From JANXQE01 sp035651635 (GTDB lineage: Bacteria > Verrucomicrobiota > Verrucomicrobiia > Limisphaerales > UBA8199): a stretch of DNA of 12,946 nt. Location: positions 1 through 12,946 of the forward strand of contig DASRFK010000144.1 of assembly GCA_035651635.1 (NCBI GenBank), in the 5' to 3' direction. The notes below the pieces were generated by a model, which searched no databases, had not been told where the DNA came from, and saw nothing but the letters and a program-made list of their open reading frames with translations. The translations under genes were made by a program, and so were the position numbers. Numbering within the stretch: the first letter of the stretch is position 1; every line of letters starts with the position of its first letter. Below, one piece after another: positions 1 through 7,035 of the stretch.

Positions 1-861
1 GTAAGGCAGACACAGAATATTCGAGGCAATTCCACCGCGGTCTTGCGTCGATTGAACGGAGCGCTGGATTCTGCGGAATTCGGTGCCGCCCCCGACAAAG
101 CAAAAAACGACGCCCGGGGTGCCGGCTAAGGCCTCGGCTGCGAGGAGAACCGTTTCGAGTGGGTGGCAGGGACTGTGATTTCCAGAATACATAATTACAA
201 ACTTACCTTCCAAGCCGTGTTGCCGACGAAAGCGACGACGGCCGACAGGATCAAATCCGACAATGGGCTGATGAGACCAGGGCGGGATAATAGAGAGGGC
301 TTCGGGGCGCACGCCCTTGGCCAGGACGCGCTCGCGCATGAAGCGGTCGAGCACAATCACGCAGTCGGCACTGCGCAGAGTGCGGCGGGCGGCACGCTCC
401 AACAGGAGGGCGGTGAGCGAACCGACGCGCAGCCAACCCGCGGCGATGGCTTCATCGGGATTGAGATCCAGGGTCCAGTGCACAAACCGGGCGCCATGCA
501 ATCGGGCCAGGCACGAGCCGGCCAGGCCAATCAGTGGCGGAGAGGTGAGGGCGACGACCAGATCGACCCGCGGCAGGGTGAACGCCCGAAGCGAAGCGAG
601 AGCCAGCAGACCCAGCAGGTCTAAAATTCGACCCCACTTTGAATCCTTGCCAAAACCAGTCGAGCAAACGCGGATGACGCGCACGCCATGCCAGCACTCC
701 TGTGGCTTGAAAAGCGTGGCGGGGTCATCGCAAGCCCGGCGGGCGCACAGGACGGTGACCTGGTGGCCGCGCTGGACCAGAGCCAAAGCCACGTCGGCCA
801 AGTGTTGCGCCGAGGACACGACGTCGGGATAAAAGCTCTGGTTGAGGAAGAGGATTTTCAA
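1..861 (-). CDS. GT4 glycosyltransferase, WbuB-like (C-terminus beyond window)
   Basis: Probable retaining glycosyltransferase of GT-B fold that moves a nucleotide-activated sugar onto a lipid-linked glycan at the inner face of the cytoplasmic membrane. The 287 visible residues cover the N-terminal acceptor domain (NQSFYPD at 7-13, LTSPPLIGL at 105-113, DLNPDEAIA at 132-140) and the start of the donor domain (YSGNHS at 225-230, FVGGGTEF at 255-262). This order fits WbuB/WcaI-like GT4 proteins. The E-x7-E donor motif would lie past the left edge. The start is TTG at 861-859: the frame is closed by TGA two codons upstream, the next in-frame ATG is about 170 codons in, and GAGG lies 7 nt ahead. 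TTG overlaps the exosortase stop as TTGA, implying translational coupling. Family is confident; sugar specificity is unknown. Confidence 0.88.
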   Translation of the reverse strand, partial: MKILFLNQSFYPDVVSSAQHLADVALALVQRGHQVTVLCARRACDDPATLFKPQECWHGVRVIRVCSTGFGKDSKWGRILDLLGLLALASLRAFTLPRVDLVVALTSPPLIGLAGSCLARLHGARFVHWTLDLNPDEAIAAGWLRVGSLTALLLERAARRTLRSADCVIVLDRFMRERVLAKGVRPEALSIIPPWSHQPIVGFDPVGRRRFRRQHGLEGKFVIMYSGNHSPCHPLETVLLAAEALAGTPGVVFCFVGGGTEFRRIQRSVQSTQDRGGIASNILCLPY

Positions 862-2396
862 CGGTCAACCTCGACAATCTTGTCCAGGAGCGCTTGTAAA
901 GCGGTGATGGCTTCCTGCTCCGTGAGGGCGCCCCAGATCGCCACTTCCAACGAGCGTTGGCCGGAGTTGCGTTGGCCGGCCAAAATGGCGAACAGGCGTT
1001 GGCGATAAGTTAAATCTTCCGAGTTAAAGTCGCGGTGAGCCGCTCGATCTTCCCAGAGGCAGTAGAACACGCGCAAGGGCCCGCCATCGCTATGGGCTGC
1101 ATAAGAACGAAAGGGTAACTCAAGTTCGCGGACAGAAATGGAGAGCAGAGTGGACTGGGCGGCCGGCTGGAGACCCGAGGCCGACAGGCAATCGGCAGGG
1201 GTATGATTGCGTGCGAGGCGCGCGGCGGTGCGGGCGGGGTTCCATTGCAAGAAGATGGCCTGCCATGGAAGCCCGCGCTCGTCGGTCCAGGCAGCATTGA
1301 TGGCCCGATCGAATCGCAGGATTCGCCTTGAAGCCATCGAGAAGGGCAATTCGCGGTAGGCGGTTTGGTCGCGGGGCGGGACAATGTGCCAGGTTACGGG
1401 GGCAGGCAAATGGCGCTCGCGGCTGCCATACCAAGCATTCGTGCCGAACTCCACGATGGCAATCCAAACCAGCGCCACTACCGGAAAAAGAGCGGTACGG
1501 GCGAACCGGTCCGAGGAGAACCAGCGACAAGGCGCCGTTGGCGCTCCAGCCGCCTTTTGCCGGGTACTGAATGGATCGGAACAACGCGAGGACCGAAGGC
1601 GCGTCGCGGCGAGCCACATCGCCAGGAAACAGGCGGTCAGGATGAGCGTGCCCGCGGCGTCGTGCCAGCCCGGCAAGGCCGTTGGACCTTTTGTTGCGGC
1701 GAGCACAGTCAGCAAAATTGTTCGCGCCAGATTGCCGAGCAAGGCCAGGCCGACGGCGGCTCCCAAGCAGAGGCTGCGGGCAGCCCACGTCAGCGAATAG
1801 ACTTGCCCTACAAACAGGGCGACCATCAACGAAGCCTGCAGCGATCGAATGCCGCTGCAGGCGTCCTCGATCCCCACCAGGCCCGAACCAAGCTCGATGA
1901 CATTTCCACGGGGCACGGCGGGAATACCGATCCAACCGAGTACCTCGGCGGTGGCCGCCACAACGGTGTTAGTGAGGAAATGGATCGTGGGAGCCTCGAG
2001 GAGCGTCGGCCAGGGAACCGCAGTTAAGAAGAAAAGTATTGGAAAGACCGGAACCGAAGCGGGCATCAATAGTTTCCACGTCAAGAGCGTTAGCCCCGTC
2101 ACCTCGAGAGCCAACAGCCAACTCACCAGGCGCCAGTCCGGGTTAGCCTCTTGAGCCAAACGAGTCAGGCCATAAGCGAATAAAATCACGGCGGCCAGGC
2201 AAACGAGCCGGCGCGGGAAATGGATTTGGGGAAGCAGGCGGGAGTGTGACCGGTTGTTGCGAAGATCGAAGAAGAGCAACAGCACGCAAAGCGGGGGCAC
2301 CGCCCAGCCGTAGGTGTATTGCGGGTTAAGCGACCATTCGACCGAGAGCTGACGGATCAATCCCAGCCAAAGAATGGCGAGAGGCGCCAGCCACAA
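858..2396 (-). CDS. Exosortase with C-terminal EpsI-like domain
   Basis: Exosortases are multi-pass membrane cysteine enzymes that cleave C-terminal sorting tags (PEP-CTERM and relatives) and are often encoded with exopolysaccharide genes. From TTG at 2396 the protein is 512 residues. About eight hydrophobic segments occupy residues 1-264. All three catalytic landmarks are present: Cys180 in EDACSGIRSL, Arg225 in GNLARTILLT and His245 in GWHDAAGTLI. A further membrane segment (about 301-318) leads into a C-terminal domain resembling exosortase-associated EpsI (DUF3485), with the HTPADC motif at 398-403. The start is uncertain. The frame stays open upstream to ATG at 2576 and 2648, but those codons lie in palindromic repeats and add low-complexity sequence rather than protein-like sequence. 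CTG at 2408 is another option, and no clear Shine-Dalgarno was found. No tagged substrate is visible in the window. Family is confident, subtype not. Confidence 0.9.
   Translation of the reverse strand: MWLAPLAILWLGLIRQLSVEWSLNPQYTYGWAVPPLCVLLLFFDLRNNRSHSRLLPQIHFPRRLVCLAAVILFAYGLTRLAQEANPDWRLVSWLLALEVTGLTLLTWKLLMPASVPVFPILFFLTAVPWPTLLEAPTIHFLTNTVVAATAEVLGWIGIPAVPRGNVIELGSGLVGIEDACSGIRSLQASLMVALFVGQVYSLTWAARSLCLGAAVGLALLGNLARTILLTVLAATKGPTALPGWHDAAGTLILTACFLAMWLAATRLRSSRCSDPFSTRQKAAGAPTAPCRWFSSDRFARTALFPVVALVWIAIVEFGTNAWYGSRERHLPAPVTWHIVPPRDQTAYRELPFSMASRRILRFDRAINAAWTDERGLPWQAIFLQWNPARTAARLARNHTPADCLSASGLQPAAQSTLLSISVRELELPFRSYAAHSDGGPLRVFYCLWEDRAAHRDFNSEDLTYRQRLFAILAGQRNSGQRSLEVAIWGALTEQEAITALQALLDKIVEVDR
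869..872 (-). promoter_or_regulatory. Ribosome binding site for the TTG-started GT4 gene
   Basis: GAGG lies 7 nt before TTG (861-859), within the last codons of the exosortase gene. It supports the TTG start, the only reasonable one because TGA stands in frame two codons upstream. Confidence 0.55.
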
Positions 2397-2421
2397 GAAG
2401 AGGTTCAGATGGGTGGCTCTT

Positions 2422-2541
2422 GGAGCATGTTTTAAAACCCGGCTGGGTCGCGGCCGGCTGGTTTGGAGTCCCGCCTCTAGGCGGTTCGGCCCTGGGCCGC
2501 CTGAAGGCGGGACTCCAAACCGAATTCTAAAACACGCTCTG
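2422..2541. repeat. Palindromic repeat element A
   Basis: Two perfect 16-bp arms (2461-2476 and 2505-2520, starting GTTTGGAGTCCC) form an inverted repeat around a short loop. Each arm also contains its own small palindrome (CCGCCT-n2-AGGCGG at 2471-2484 and 2498-2511). Imperfect outer arms, GGAGCATGTTTTAAAA at 2422-2437 against the complement of 2525-2541, extend the symmetry; about 23 bp (near 2438-2460) interrupts the left side. No transposase is present. It resembles dispersed intergenic palindromes I recall from Verrucomicrobiota. It lies immediately before the exosortase coding region. Confidence 0.8.
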
Positions 2542-2559
2542 AGGTTCACTGACGGCTCC

Positions 2560-2727
2560 GTTCGTAGCGCTGGCATGCTTGCCTGCTGTACCGCAGCTGT
2601 ACCGCCGACTTTTAGTCTGCTTCGGCGTGGCTGCTTGCGCGCGGGCAAATCTCAACGCGTTCCCGCAAGGGACACGAAGCCGACTAAAAGTCGGCGGTAC
2701 AGCAGACTAAAAGTCTGCGCTACGAAC
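2560..2727. repeat. Palindromic repeat element B
   Basis: An element of about 168 bp bounded by GTTCGTAGCGC (2560-2570) and its exact complement (2717-2727). The right arm contains two perfect hairpins, GCCGACT-AAA-AGTCGGC (2679-2695) and GCAGACT-AAA-AGTCTGC (2702-2718). The left arm carries diverged counterparts, including CGACTTTTAGTC near 2605-2616, so the whole element can fold back on itself. The right end overlaps the last codons of the GT2 gene and supplies its TAG stop. It looks like a non-autonomous dispersed repeat. No T-run follows, so it is not a standard intrinsic terminator. Confidence 0.82.
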
Positions 2728-3687
2728 TGCGGCGCGACGGGTGGTTTTCAGCCTAAGTTCGCGGGTTTTCAGGGCGCTGAGCATTTCGTAGGTGGCCAGC
2801 AACCGGCATAAAGCATAACCTTCATATCCATCGAGGAATCCGCGCTGCAAAATGTAGCTGTAGAGGAATCGCAAGGTTGGTCGAAAGGGGAACCGGCGCG
2901 ACCAGAGCTTCAACCGGCGTTTATGCGCGAGGAACGGGGCGATTTGGGAGTGGTCATTGAAAGCCTCTGCTTGCGCAAAGGCGGGCACGATGAACCTCGG
3001 CGTAACGGCGTCTCGGGAGGGCGCCGGCAATCCTCGGAACCATTCCCAGTGGCGCTCTGCCGGGACGCCGCTACGGGGAGCTTTCCGGCAGGTCTCGAGC
3101 TGGGCCTCCCAATTGGAGTATCGATTATGCTTTTCGACCCAGGTGAAGATATCGGGATAGGCCAGGTGAAGCATGTCTTTATGGAGGAAGGCGGAGCGGC
3201 CATTGAGAATCACATGCTCGTGAACTTCGTTGTCACCAGAACGGGTCTCACTTTCGCACATGATCTCATAGCGTCCGCGAACATGGCGGAACAGTCGCAG
3301 ATTCCAGCTTGGATAATACCCGCAATGGCGGATCCATTTCCCCATGAACAGGAATCGGCGGTTCAGGAAATAACCATCGGCGGAGGGATTGGCGAGCGCG
3401 CTGGTGATTTCGGCAGCTAAAGCAGGAGTAACTCGTTCATCGGCGTCGAGGATCAAGACCCATTCATTTCGCCAGGGAATGTTTTCCAAAGCCCAGTTCT
3501 TTTTTTTGGGCAAGCGCCCGTTCCAATTGAACTGGACCACTTGCGCGCCAAGTTGCGTCGCGATTTGCGGGGTGCCGTCGGCCGAACCAGAATCGACAAC
3601 AACGATTTCACGGACCCAGCGGACGGAGGCGAGACAATCGGCAATATTCGCCGCCTCATTGAGAGTGGGTATAAGGACGGAAAGCAT
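2707..3687 (-). CDS. GT2 glycosyltransferase, WaaE/KdtX-like
   Basis: Inverting GT-A glycosyltransferase that probably adds a hexose to a lipid-linked glycan in the cytoplasm. The 326 residues open with IPTLNEAANI (6-15), followed by VDSGSADGT (31-39), a basic KKKNWAL segment (61-67), the metal-binding LDADERV (80-86), VHEH (155-158) and HNRYSNWEA (187-195). This order matches the WaaE/KdtX (beta-1,4-glucosyltransferase-like) branch of GT2. ATG at 3687 lies 2 nt after the acetyltransferase stop, so the two are probably co-translated. The last six residues (AVRSADF) and TAG stop are encoded by palindromic element B, so the original C-terminus may have been altered by its insertion. An A8 run encodes the lysine cluster. 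The sugar is unknown. Confidence 0.92.
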   Translation of the reverse strand: MLSVLIPTLNEAANIADCLASVRWVREIVVVDSGSADGTPQIATQLGAQVVQFNWNGRLPKKKNWALENIPWRNEWVLILDADERVTPALAAEITSALANPSADGYFLNRRFLFMGKWIRHCGYYPSWNLRLFRHVRGRYEIMCESETRSGDNEVHEHVILNGRSAFLHKDMLHLAYPDIFTWVEKHNRYSNWEAQLETCRKAPRSGVPAERHWEWFRGLPAPSRDAVTPRFIVPAFAQAEAFNDHSQIAPFLAHKRRLKLWSRRFPFRPTLRFLYSYILQRGFLDGYEGYALCRLLATYEMLSALKTRELRLKTTRRAAVRSADF

Positions 3688-3689
3688 GT

Positions 3690-4286
3690 TTAAGGGAAGA
3701 TCTCCGTAGGCAATGCGGCGCGGAGTTCTCGATGTCCGATTATTCTGGCCGGGTTACCCGCCACGACGTTCCAATCGGCCACGCGCCCGGTCACAACGGC
3801 GCGAGCTGCGATGACAGCGCCAGTGCCCACCTGGGCGCCCGGCCCAATGAAAGCATCGGCACAGATCCAGACCTGGTCGGCGATGGTAATCGGTTGTTTG
3901 ATCAAGGGCAAATCGGCGCGCGTGTGATCGTGTGTTCCGGCGCAGAGGTGAGCGCCGTGCGAAATGGTGACCTTTCGGCCGAGAAAGATCGGCCCGGGAT
4001 TGTAAATTCTCACGTCCTGGCCCAAGGCAGTCCAGGGGCCAACCTTCAGGTTCCAGGGAAAAAGAATGCGGGTGGAAGGATCGACGCGGACCTGAGCGCC
4101 CACAGTTGCTCCGAAAAGGCGCAAAATAAGGTTCCGCCAGGCGAAGCAGGGCCGGGGGCTGAGGCGGACCAGCCAGTTGCCAAGGCACCACAAGGCACGC
4201 CTGGCTAATTCGGCGCGGGAATACTTGCGGGCCTGGCGGTTGGCCTGGATGTCGAGTTCGGCTGAGACTTCGAGCATTGATCTCAT
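3690..4286 (-). CDS. WcaF-like hexapeptide O-acetyltransferase
   Basis: Likely transfers an acetyl group from acetyl-CoA to a sugar hydroxyl of the growing polysaccharide. The protein has 198 residues. A helical N-terminal part (about 1-55) precedes a left-handed beta-helix of hexapeptide repeats (about 60-175), with VGPWTALGQDVRIYNPGP at 82-99, a histidine-rich loop GTHDH at 117-121 holding the probable catalytic His, and the family-typical GNPAR at 177-181. Length and motif order fit the putative colanic-acid acetyltransferase WcaF group. ATG at 4286 overlaps the stop of the upstream GT4 gene by one base (TGATG); a second ATG three codons in is also possible. Position inside a glycosyltransferase operon supports a polysaccharide-decorating role; a maltose- or serine-type acetyltransferase is less likely. 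Confidence 0.9.
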   Translation of the reverse strand: MRSMLEVSAELDIQANRQARKYSRAELARRALWCLGNWLVRLSPRPCFAWRNLILRLFGATVGAQVRVDPSTRILFPWNLKVGPWTALGQDVRIYNPGPIFLGRKVTISHGAHLCAGTHDHTRADLPLIKQPITIADQVWICADAFIGPGAQVGTGAVIAARAVVTGRVADWNVVAGNPARIIGHRELRAALPTEIFP

Positions 4287-5545
4287 CAGTTTTTAACGAC
4301 GCAGCCGGGTTCCGGACCTGAATCCAAAAGCCATTGGTAAACGGCTTTTAAGTCGGCGGCGACCGCGGGCCAAGAGAAGCGGCATGCGACCAGAGAGCGG
4401 CCGCGCTGGCCCATTCGTTCGAGGGTCGAATCGGGAGTGCTGAACAGCTCGGCCAGGGTGGTCGCCAGGGAATCCTTGCGCGGCTGGAGGAGAGTGGCCG
4501 CACCGCAGGTAAATCCCTCGGGCAGGTTGCAGTGCGCGGAGATAAGAACCGGCTTAGCGAAAGCCCATGCTTCGAGCACGGCCATGGGAAGACCCTCGCT
4601 GAAAGAGGGCAGAATGAAGGCACGGCATCGTGCCAGCCAGCGCTGTTTGGCGGCGCCAAATTGAGGACCGGCGAAGATAACACTAGTCTGCGGCCTGACC
4701 CGCTCTCCCGGACCAATCCACTCGAGGTTCAAACGAGTCGCCAGGCTTTTGAGCAGCTGCTCGTGGCCGTTCTGGTCCCAACCGGCGATGGCCAGGAGCC
4801 AGGGGGTATGTCGCTGGGTGATTTGGGCCCAGGCTTGCAACAAAGCAACGAGACCCTTTTTGGGATGAATTCGTCCAAGATAGAGGAGGATTTTGCGTTG
4901 GCGCAACGCACTGCCGAACGGGTCTTCTGGCGAACTGGCTACCGGCTGGGTGTCAAGCAGGGGCAAATCAACACCATTGGGAACGACGCAAACGGGATTG
5001 GATAGGCCAAGCGCGCGGATGGAGTTTAACTCGGCCTCACATAGCGCACGGATGCAGGCGGCGGATTGGAGGTGAGCTCGTTCGTACGCGAGCCAGGCGA
5101 GGCGTTTTTTTAAGCGGCAATGGCCCAGAGCCCAGCCATCGAGCATTCCGTGGGTGGAGACGAGGTACGGGCGGCGGGTGCGGCGATGCCAGAGCAACGC
5201 GGCAATCGAGGAGAACTGCCACAAACCGTGAATGTGCAGAAGCTCGGGATCCAAGCGGCTGAGTTGCGGGAGCATAGCCGGTGCGTAGTTCAGAGAGCGC
5301 GGCCCAAGGCGGCATAAGGGGTACAGTGGCACGGGCCGCCAGGCGGCGGAATCATCCCGGGTAAACTCGTCCTCGACCCCGAGCACGCTCACGCGGATCG
5401 ATCGGGCCATCTCAATAGCCGGCAGGATAGTGCCGTTGGCATCGAGCAGGCCGGTAGTCATAAGTTCCTGGTGCAAACGCCGGACGCTCTCGAATAATCC
5501 TCCGGCCCGGCGTGAAACTGAGCCGACGAGCGAAACAGTATTCAT
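4286..5545 (-). CDS. GT4 glycosyltransferase
   Basis: GT-B fold retaining glycosyltransferase of 419 residues, predicted to extend the lipid-linked repeat unit in the cytoplasm. Visible landmarks are HIHGLW and STHGMLDGWAL in the N-terminal domain, PNGVD at 189-193, LGRIHPKKG ending near 231, and the donor-site motif EGLPMAVLE, whose two glutamates (317 and 325) form E-x7-E. The frame is open upstream to 5704, but that extension lies inside the coding region of the preceding gene. ATG at 5545 is preferred because it overlaps that gene's stop as ATGA and gives a normal GT4 N-terminus, MNTVSLVGSVS. The C-terminus ends in TGATG shared with the acetyltransferase. Specificity cannot be read from the sequence. 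Confidence 0.92.
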   Translation of the reverse strand: MNTVSLVGSVSRRAGGLFESVRRLHQELMTTGLLDANGTILPAIEMARSIRVSVLGVEDEFTRDDSAAWRPVPLYPLCRLGPRSLNYAPAMLPQLSRLDPELLHIHGLWQFSSIAALLWHRRTRRPYLVSTHGMLDGWALGHCRLKKRLAWLAYERAHLQSAACIRALCEAELNSIRALGLSNPVCVVPNGVDLPLLDTQPVASSPEDPFGSALRQRKILLYLGRIHPKKGLVALLQAWAQITQRHTPWLLAIAGWDQNGHEQLLKSLATRLNLEWIGPGERVRPQTSVIFAGPQFGAAKQRWLARCRAFILPSFSEGLPMAVLEAWAFAKPVLISAHCNLPEGFTCGAATLLQPRKDSLATTLAELFSTPDSTLERMGQRGRSLVACRFSWPAVAADLKAVYQWLLDSGPEPGCVVKN

Positions 5546-6768
5546 GTTTGGAGCAGACCGCGGAGGAAAATGCTTGGGGCAAACCCGCGGCACACCGGGA
5601 GATGGTTGAGCGCGACTTCGGCGGCGCGGTGGAAGCCTTGCTGGAACCGAGCTGGCCCCCAAGCTGAAATCAACCGACGTCCGGCGGCGCCCAGCCGGCG
5701 GCACTCGGGTTGAGAATTTGAGAGCCGCAGCAGCAGAGTCACTAGCGAGTGCGCATTCGTGGGATCAAAGGTGAAGCCGTTGCTGCCCTGGCGCACGAGA
5801 TCGCCGGAACAACCGCAACGATCTGAAACCAGGACGGGCAGTGCGGAGGCCATCGCCTCATTCACCACGAGTCCCCACGGTTCGGATGTGCTGGCGTGAA
5901 CGAAAGCATCGGCCAGGGCGTAATAGATTGGCAATTCAGCATATTGCTTGAAACCGGGCAGCAACACGCAACGCTCAAGATTCAGATCGGCGATCTGCTT
6001 TTCCAACTCGGGCCGCCCCGCGCCATCGCCGAGCACGACCAAAGACCGGGGTTCGGTCTGAGCGCTTCGCGAGTGGGCGCACGGGAGGCTGCGGTGGGCG
6101 CGGCGGTAAAGGGCATAGGCGCCGATCAGCCAGCAAAGGTTTTTGCTTTTTATGAAGCGGGCCGAGGCGAGGAAATAATGGCCGGGCACGAGGAATTGCT
6201 TCCTGAATTCCTCGCTGCGGGCGCGGATTTCTTCCGTCCGGCGGATAAAGTAATCGTTATCGATGACATCGTACCCGGGAAAAATCCGATGCGAGGCCAT
6301 GCCGAGGCTGGTGAGGTATTCGGTGTGCGGTGCACCTCCCACGAGGGCGGCGGAACACATTTTGAGCAGGAGGGATTTCAGCCATTCTTTCCAGGGCCGT
6401 CGTGGCAGATCGGCCCGAGTCGATTCGGACATGATAACTGAGGGGATCTTGCTCTGGGCGCACCAGTGCAGCGCAGCCAAAGAGCAACGACTGGACCAGC
6501 CCGGGACGAAAACACAATCCGGGGCGAAACTTACCAGAGCGGTGGTCAAGCGAAGAATCAAGGGATGCTGGCCAGGGGAGCTGACAAGGTCGTCAGGCCT
6601 TTCGAGAGTCTGCACCTCGAAAGCTTCGGAAAGTGCTGCCGGTTCCCACAAATATTCCCTGCTGCGTCGACGGACTTGCAGGGCGAGCAGAGTGCAGACC
6701 TGACTGGCAGCGCGGAGGCGGGCGAGGTGATAGGGCCCAAAATTGTCAAAAAGAACGGCGATTTTCAC
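5542..6768 (-). CDS. GT4 glycosyltransferase
   Basis: A 408-residue GT-B glycosyltransferase. The N-terminus MKIAVLFDNFGPYHLARL is typical of the family. VGGAPHTEYLTSLG lies at about 143-156, VVLGDGAGRPELE at about 244-256, and the donor-binding EPWGLVVNE at 296-304 gives an intact E-x7-E pair (Glu296, Glu304). The start is GTG at 6768; no better start lies upstream and no clear Shine-Dalgarno was found. This is the first gene after a 311-nt break in the otherwise gap-free gene chain, so it may have its own promoter, although I could not identify one. Its stop overlaps the next GT4 start as ATGA. It probably adds one sugar of the repeat unit; donor and acceptor are unknown. Confidence 0.92.
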   Translation of the reverse strand: MKIAVLFDNFGPYHLARLRAASQVCTLLALQVRRRSREYLWEPAALSEAFEVQTLERPDDLVSSPGQHPLILRLTTALVSFAPDCVFVPGWSSRCSLAALHWCAQSKIPSVIMSESTRADLPRRPWKEWLKSLLLKMCSAALVGGAPHTEYLTSLGMASHRIFPGYDVIDNDYFIRRTEEIRARSEEFRKQFLVPGHYFLASARFIKSKNLCWLIGAYALYRRAHRSLPCAHSRSAQTEPRSLVVLGDGAGRPELEKQIADLNLERCVLLPGFKQYAELPIYYALADAFVHASTSEPWGLVVNEAMASALPVLVSDRCGCSGDLVRQGSNGFTFDPTNAHSLVTLLLRLSNSQPECRRLGAAGRRLISAWGPARFQQGFHRAAEVALNHLPVCRGFAPSIFLRGLLQT

Positions 6769-7035
6769 ACGGTTCGGCGGGCGGAACGATGAAGTTCAAT
6801 CACGGACGCACACGGAAGAACACTGAGGATGGCGTGGCATCAGCTCGGCTCTCTGAGCGCGCACCTTCAGGTCAGAGCATTAGACTTTGCTCAGATGCTG
6901 CATCATGTGGGCTAAAAGCGGGGGGCATAACTTGGCCCGTGGGCAGAGGGACACCCCATAGGAAGAAAGAAAGCAGCGGCGAGGTTGTTAGCAGAAACCG
7001 ATAAAAGTGCATAAAGAGAAGAAAGTGAGAAAGTT
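6769..7035. other. Intergenic break between polymerase and GT4 genes
   Basis: This is the only sizeable non-coding stretch apart from the repeat region. It holds the 10-bp periodic repeat at 6801-6830 and, near its right end, an A/G-rich leader ahead of the plus-strand small ORF. A weak plus-strand promoter-like pair is TTGTTA (6985-6990) and GCATAA (7009-7014), 18 nt apart. I saw no convincing minus-strand promoter and no hairpin with a T-run. Short minus-strand ORFs here, such as an 18-codon one near 6930, look random. Confidence 0.5.
6801..6830. repeat. Three-unit 10-bp periodic repeat
   Basis: Units CACGGACGCA, CACGGAAGAA and CACTGAGGAT follow each other directly, sharing the pattern CAC-G/T-GA. 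Similar CACGGA-rich fragments are common dispersed remnants in Verrucomicrobiota and Planctomycetota genomes, from memory. With only three imperfect units, function cannot be inferred. Confidence 0.4.

Noticed and set aside
163..832. Plus-strand ORFs of 153 and 171 codons
   Set aside because: They lie opposite the WbuB-like glycosyltransferase, whose minus-strand frame is open throughout and carries family motifs. The plus-strand products are low-complexity and resemble no protein I know.
1120..1935. Minus-strand ORF of 271 codons overlapping the exosortase
   Set aside because: It is a shifted frame of the exosortase gene. The exosortase frame holds the catalytic Cys, Arg and His motifs; this one has no recognisable pattern.
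1365..2027. Plus-strand ORF of 220 codons
   Set aside because: Antisense to the conserved exosortase membrane region; rich in Arg, Gln and Gly, as expected for a reverse-frame translation of GC-rich membrane-protein DNA.
2560..2727. Rho-independent terminator after the GT2 gene
   Set aside because: The structure is strong, but no T-run follows on the minus strand and it is much larger than an intrinsic terminator. Kept as a repeat element.
2374..2811. Plus-strand ORF of 145 codons across the repeat region
   Set aside because: Most of its sequence is translation of palindromic elements A and B. Such repeat-encoded ORFs are a common annotation artefact.
5546..5704. N-terminal extension of the GT4 gene starting at 5545
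   Set aside because: The extra 53 residues are arginine- and proline-rich and lie in the coding region of the preceding GT4 gene; the ATGA overlap start gives the normal family N-terminus.
6985..7014. Sigma-70-like promoter for the plus-strand small ORF
   Set aside because: TTGTTA and GCATAA are weak matches at 18-nt spacing. I mention them in the intergenic entry but do not call a promoter.
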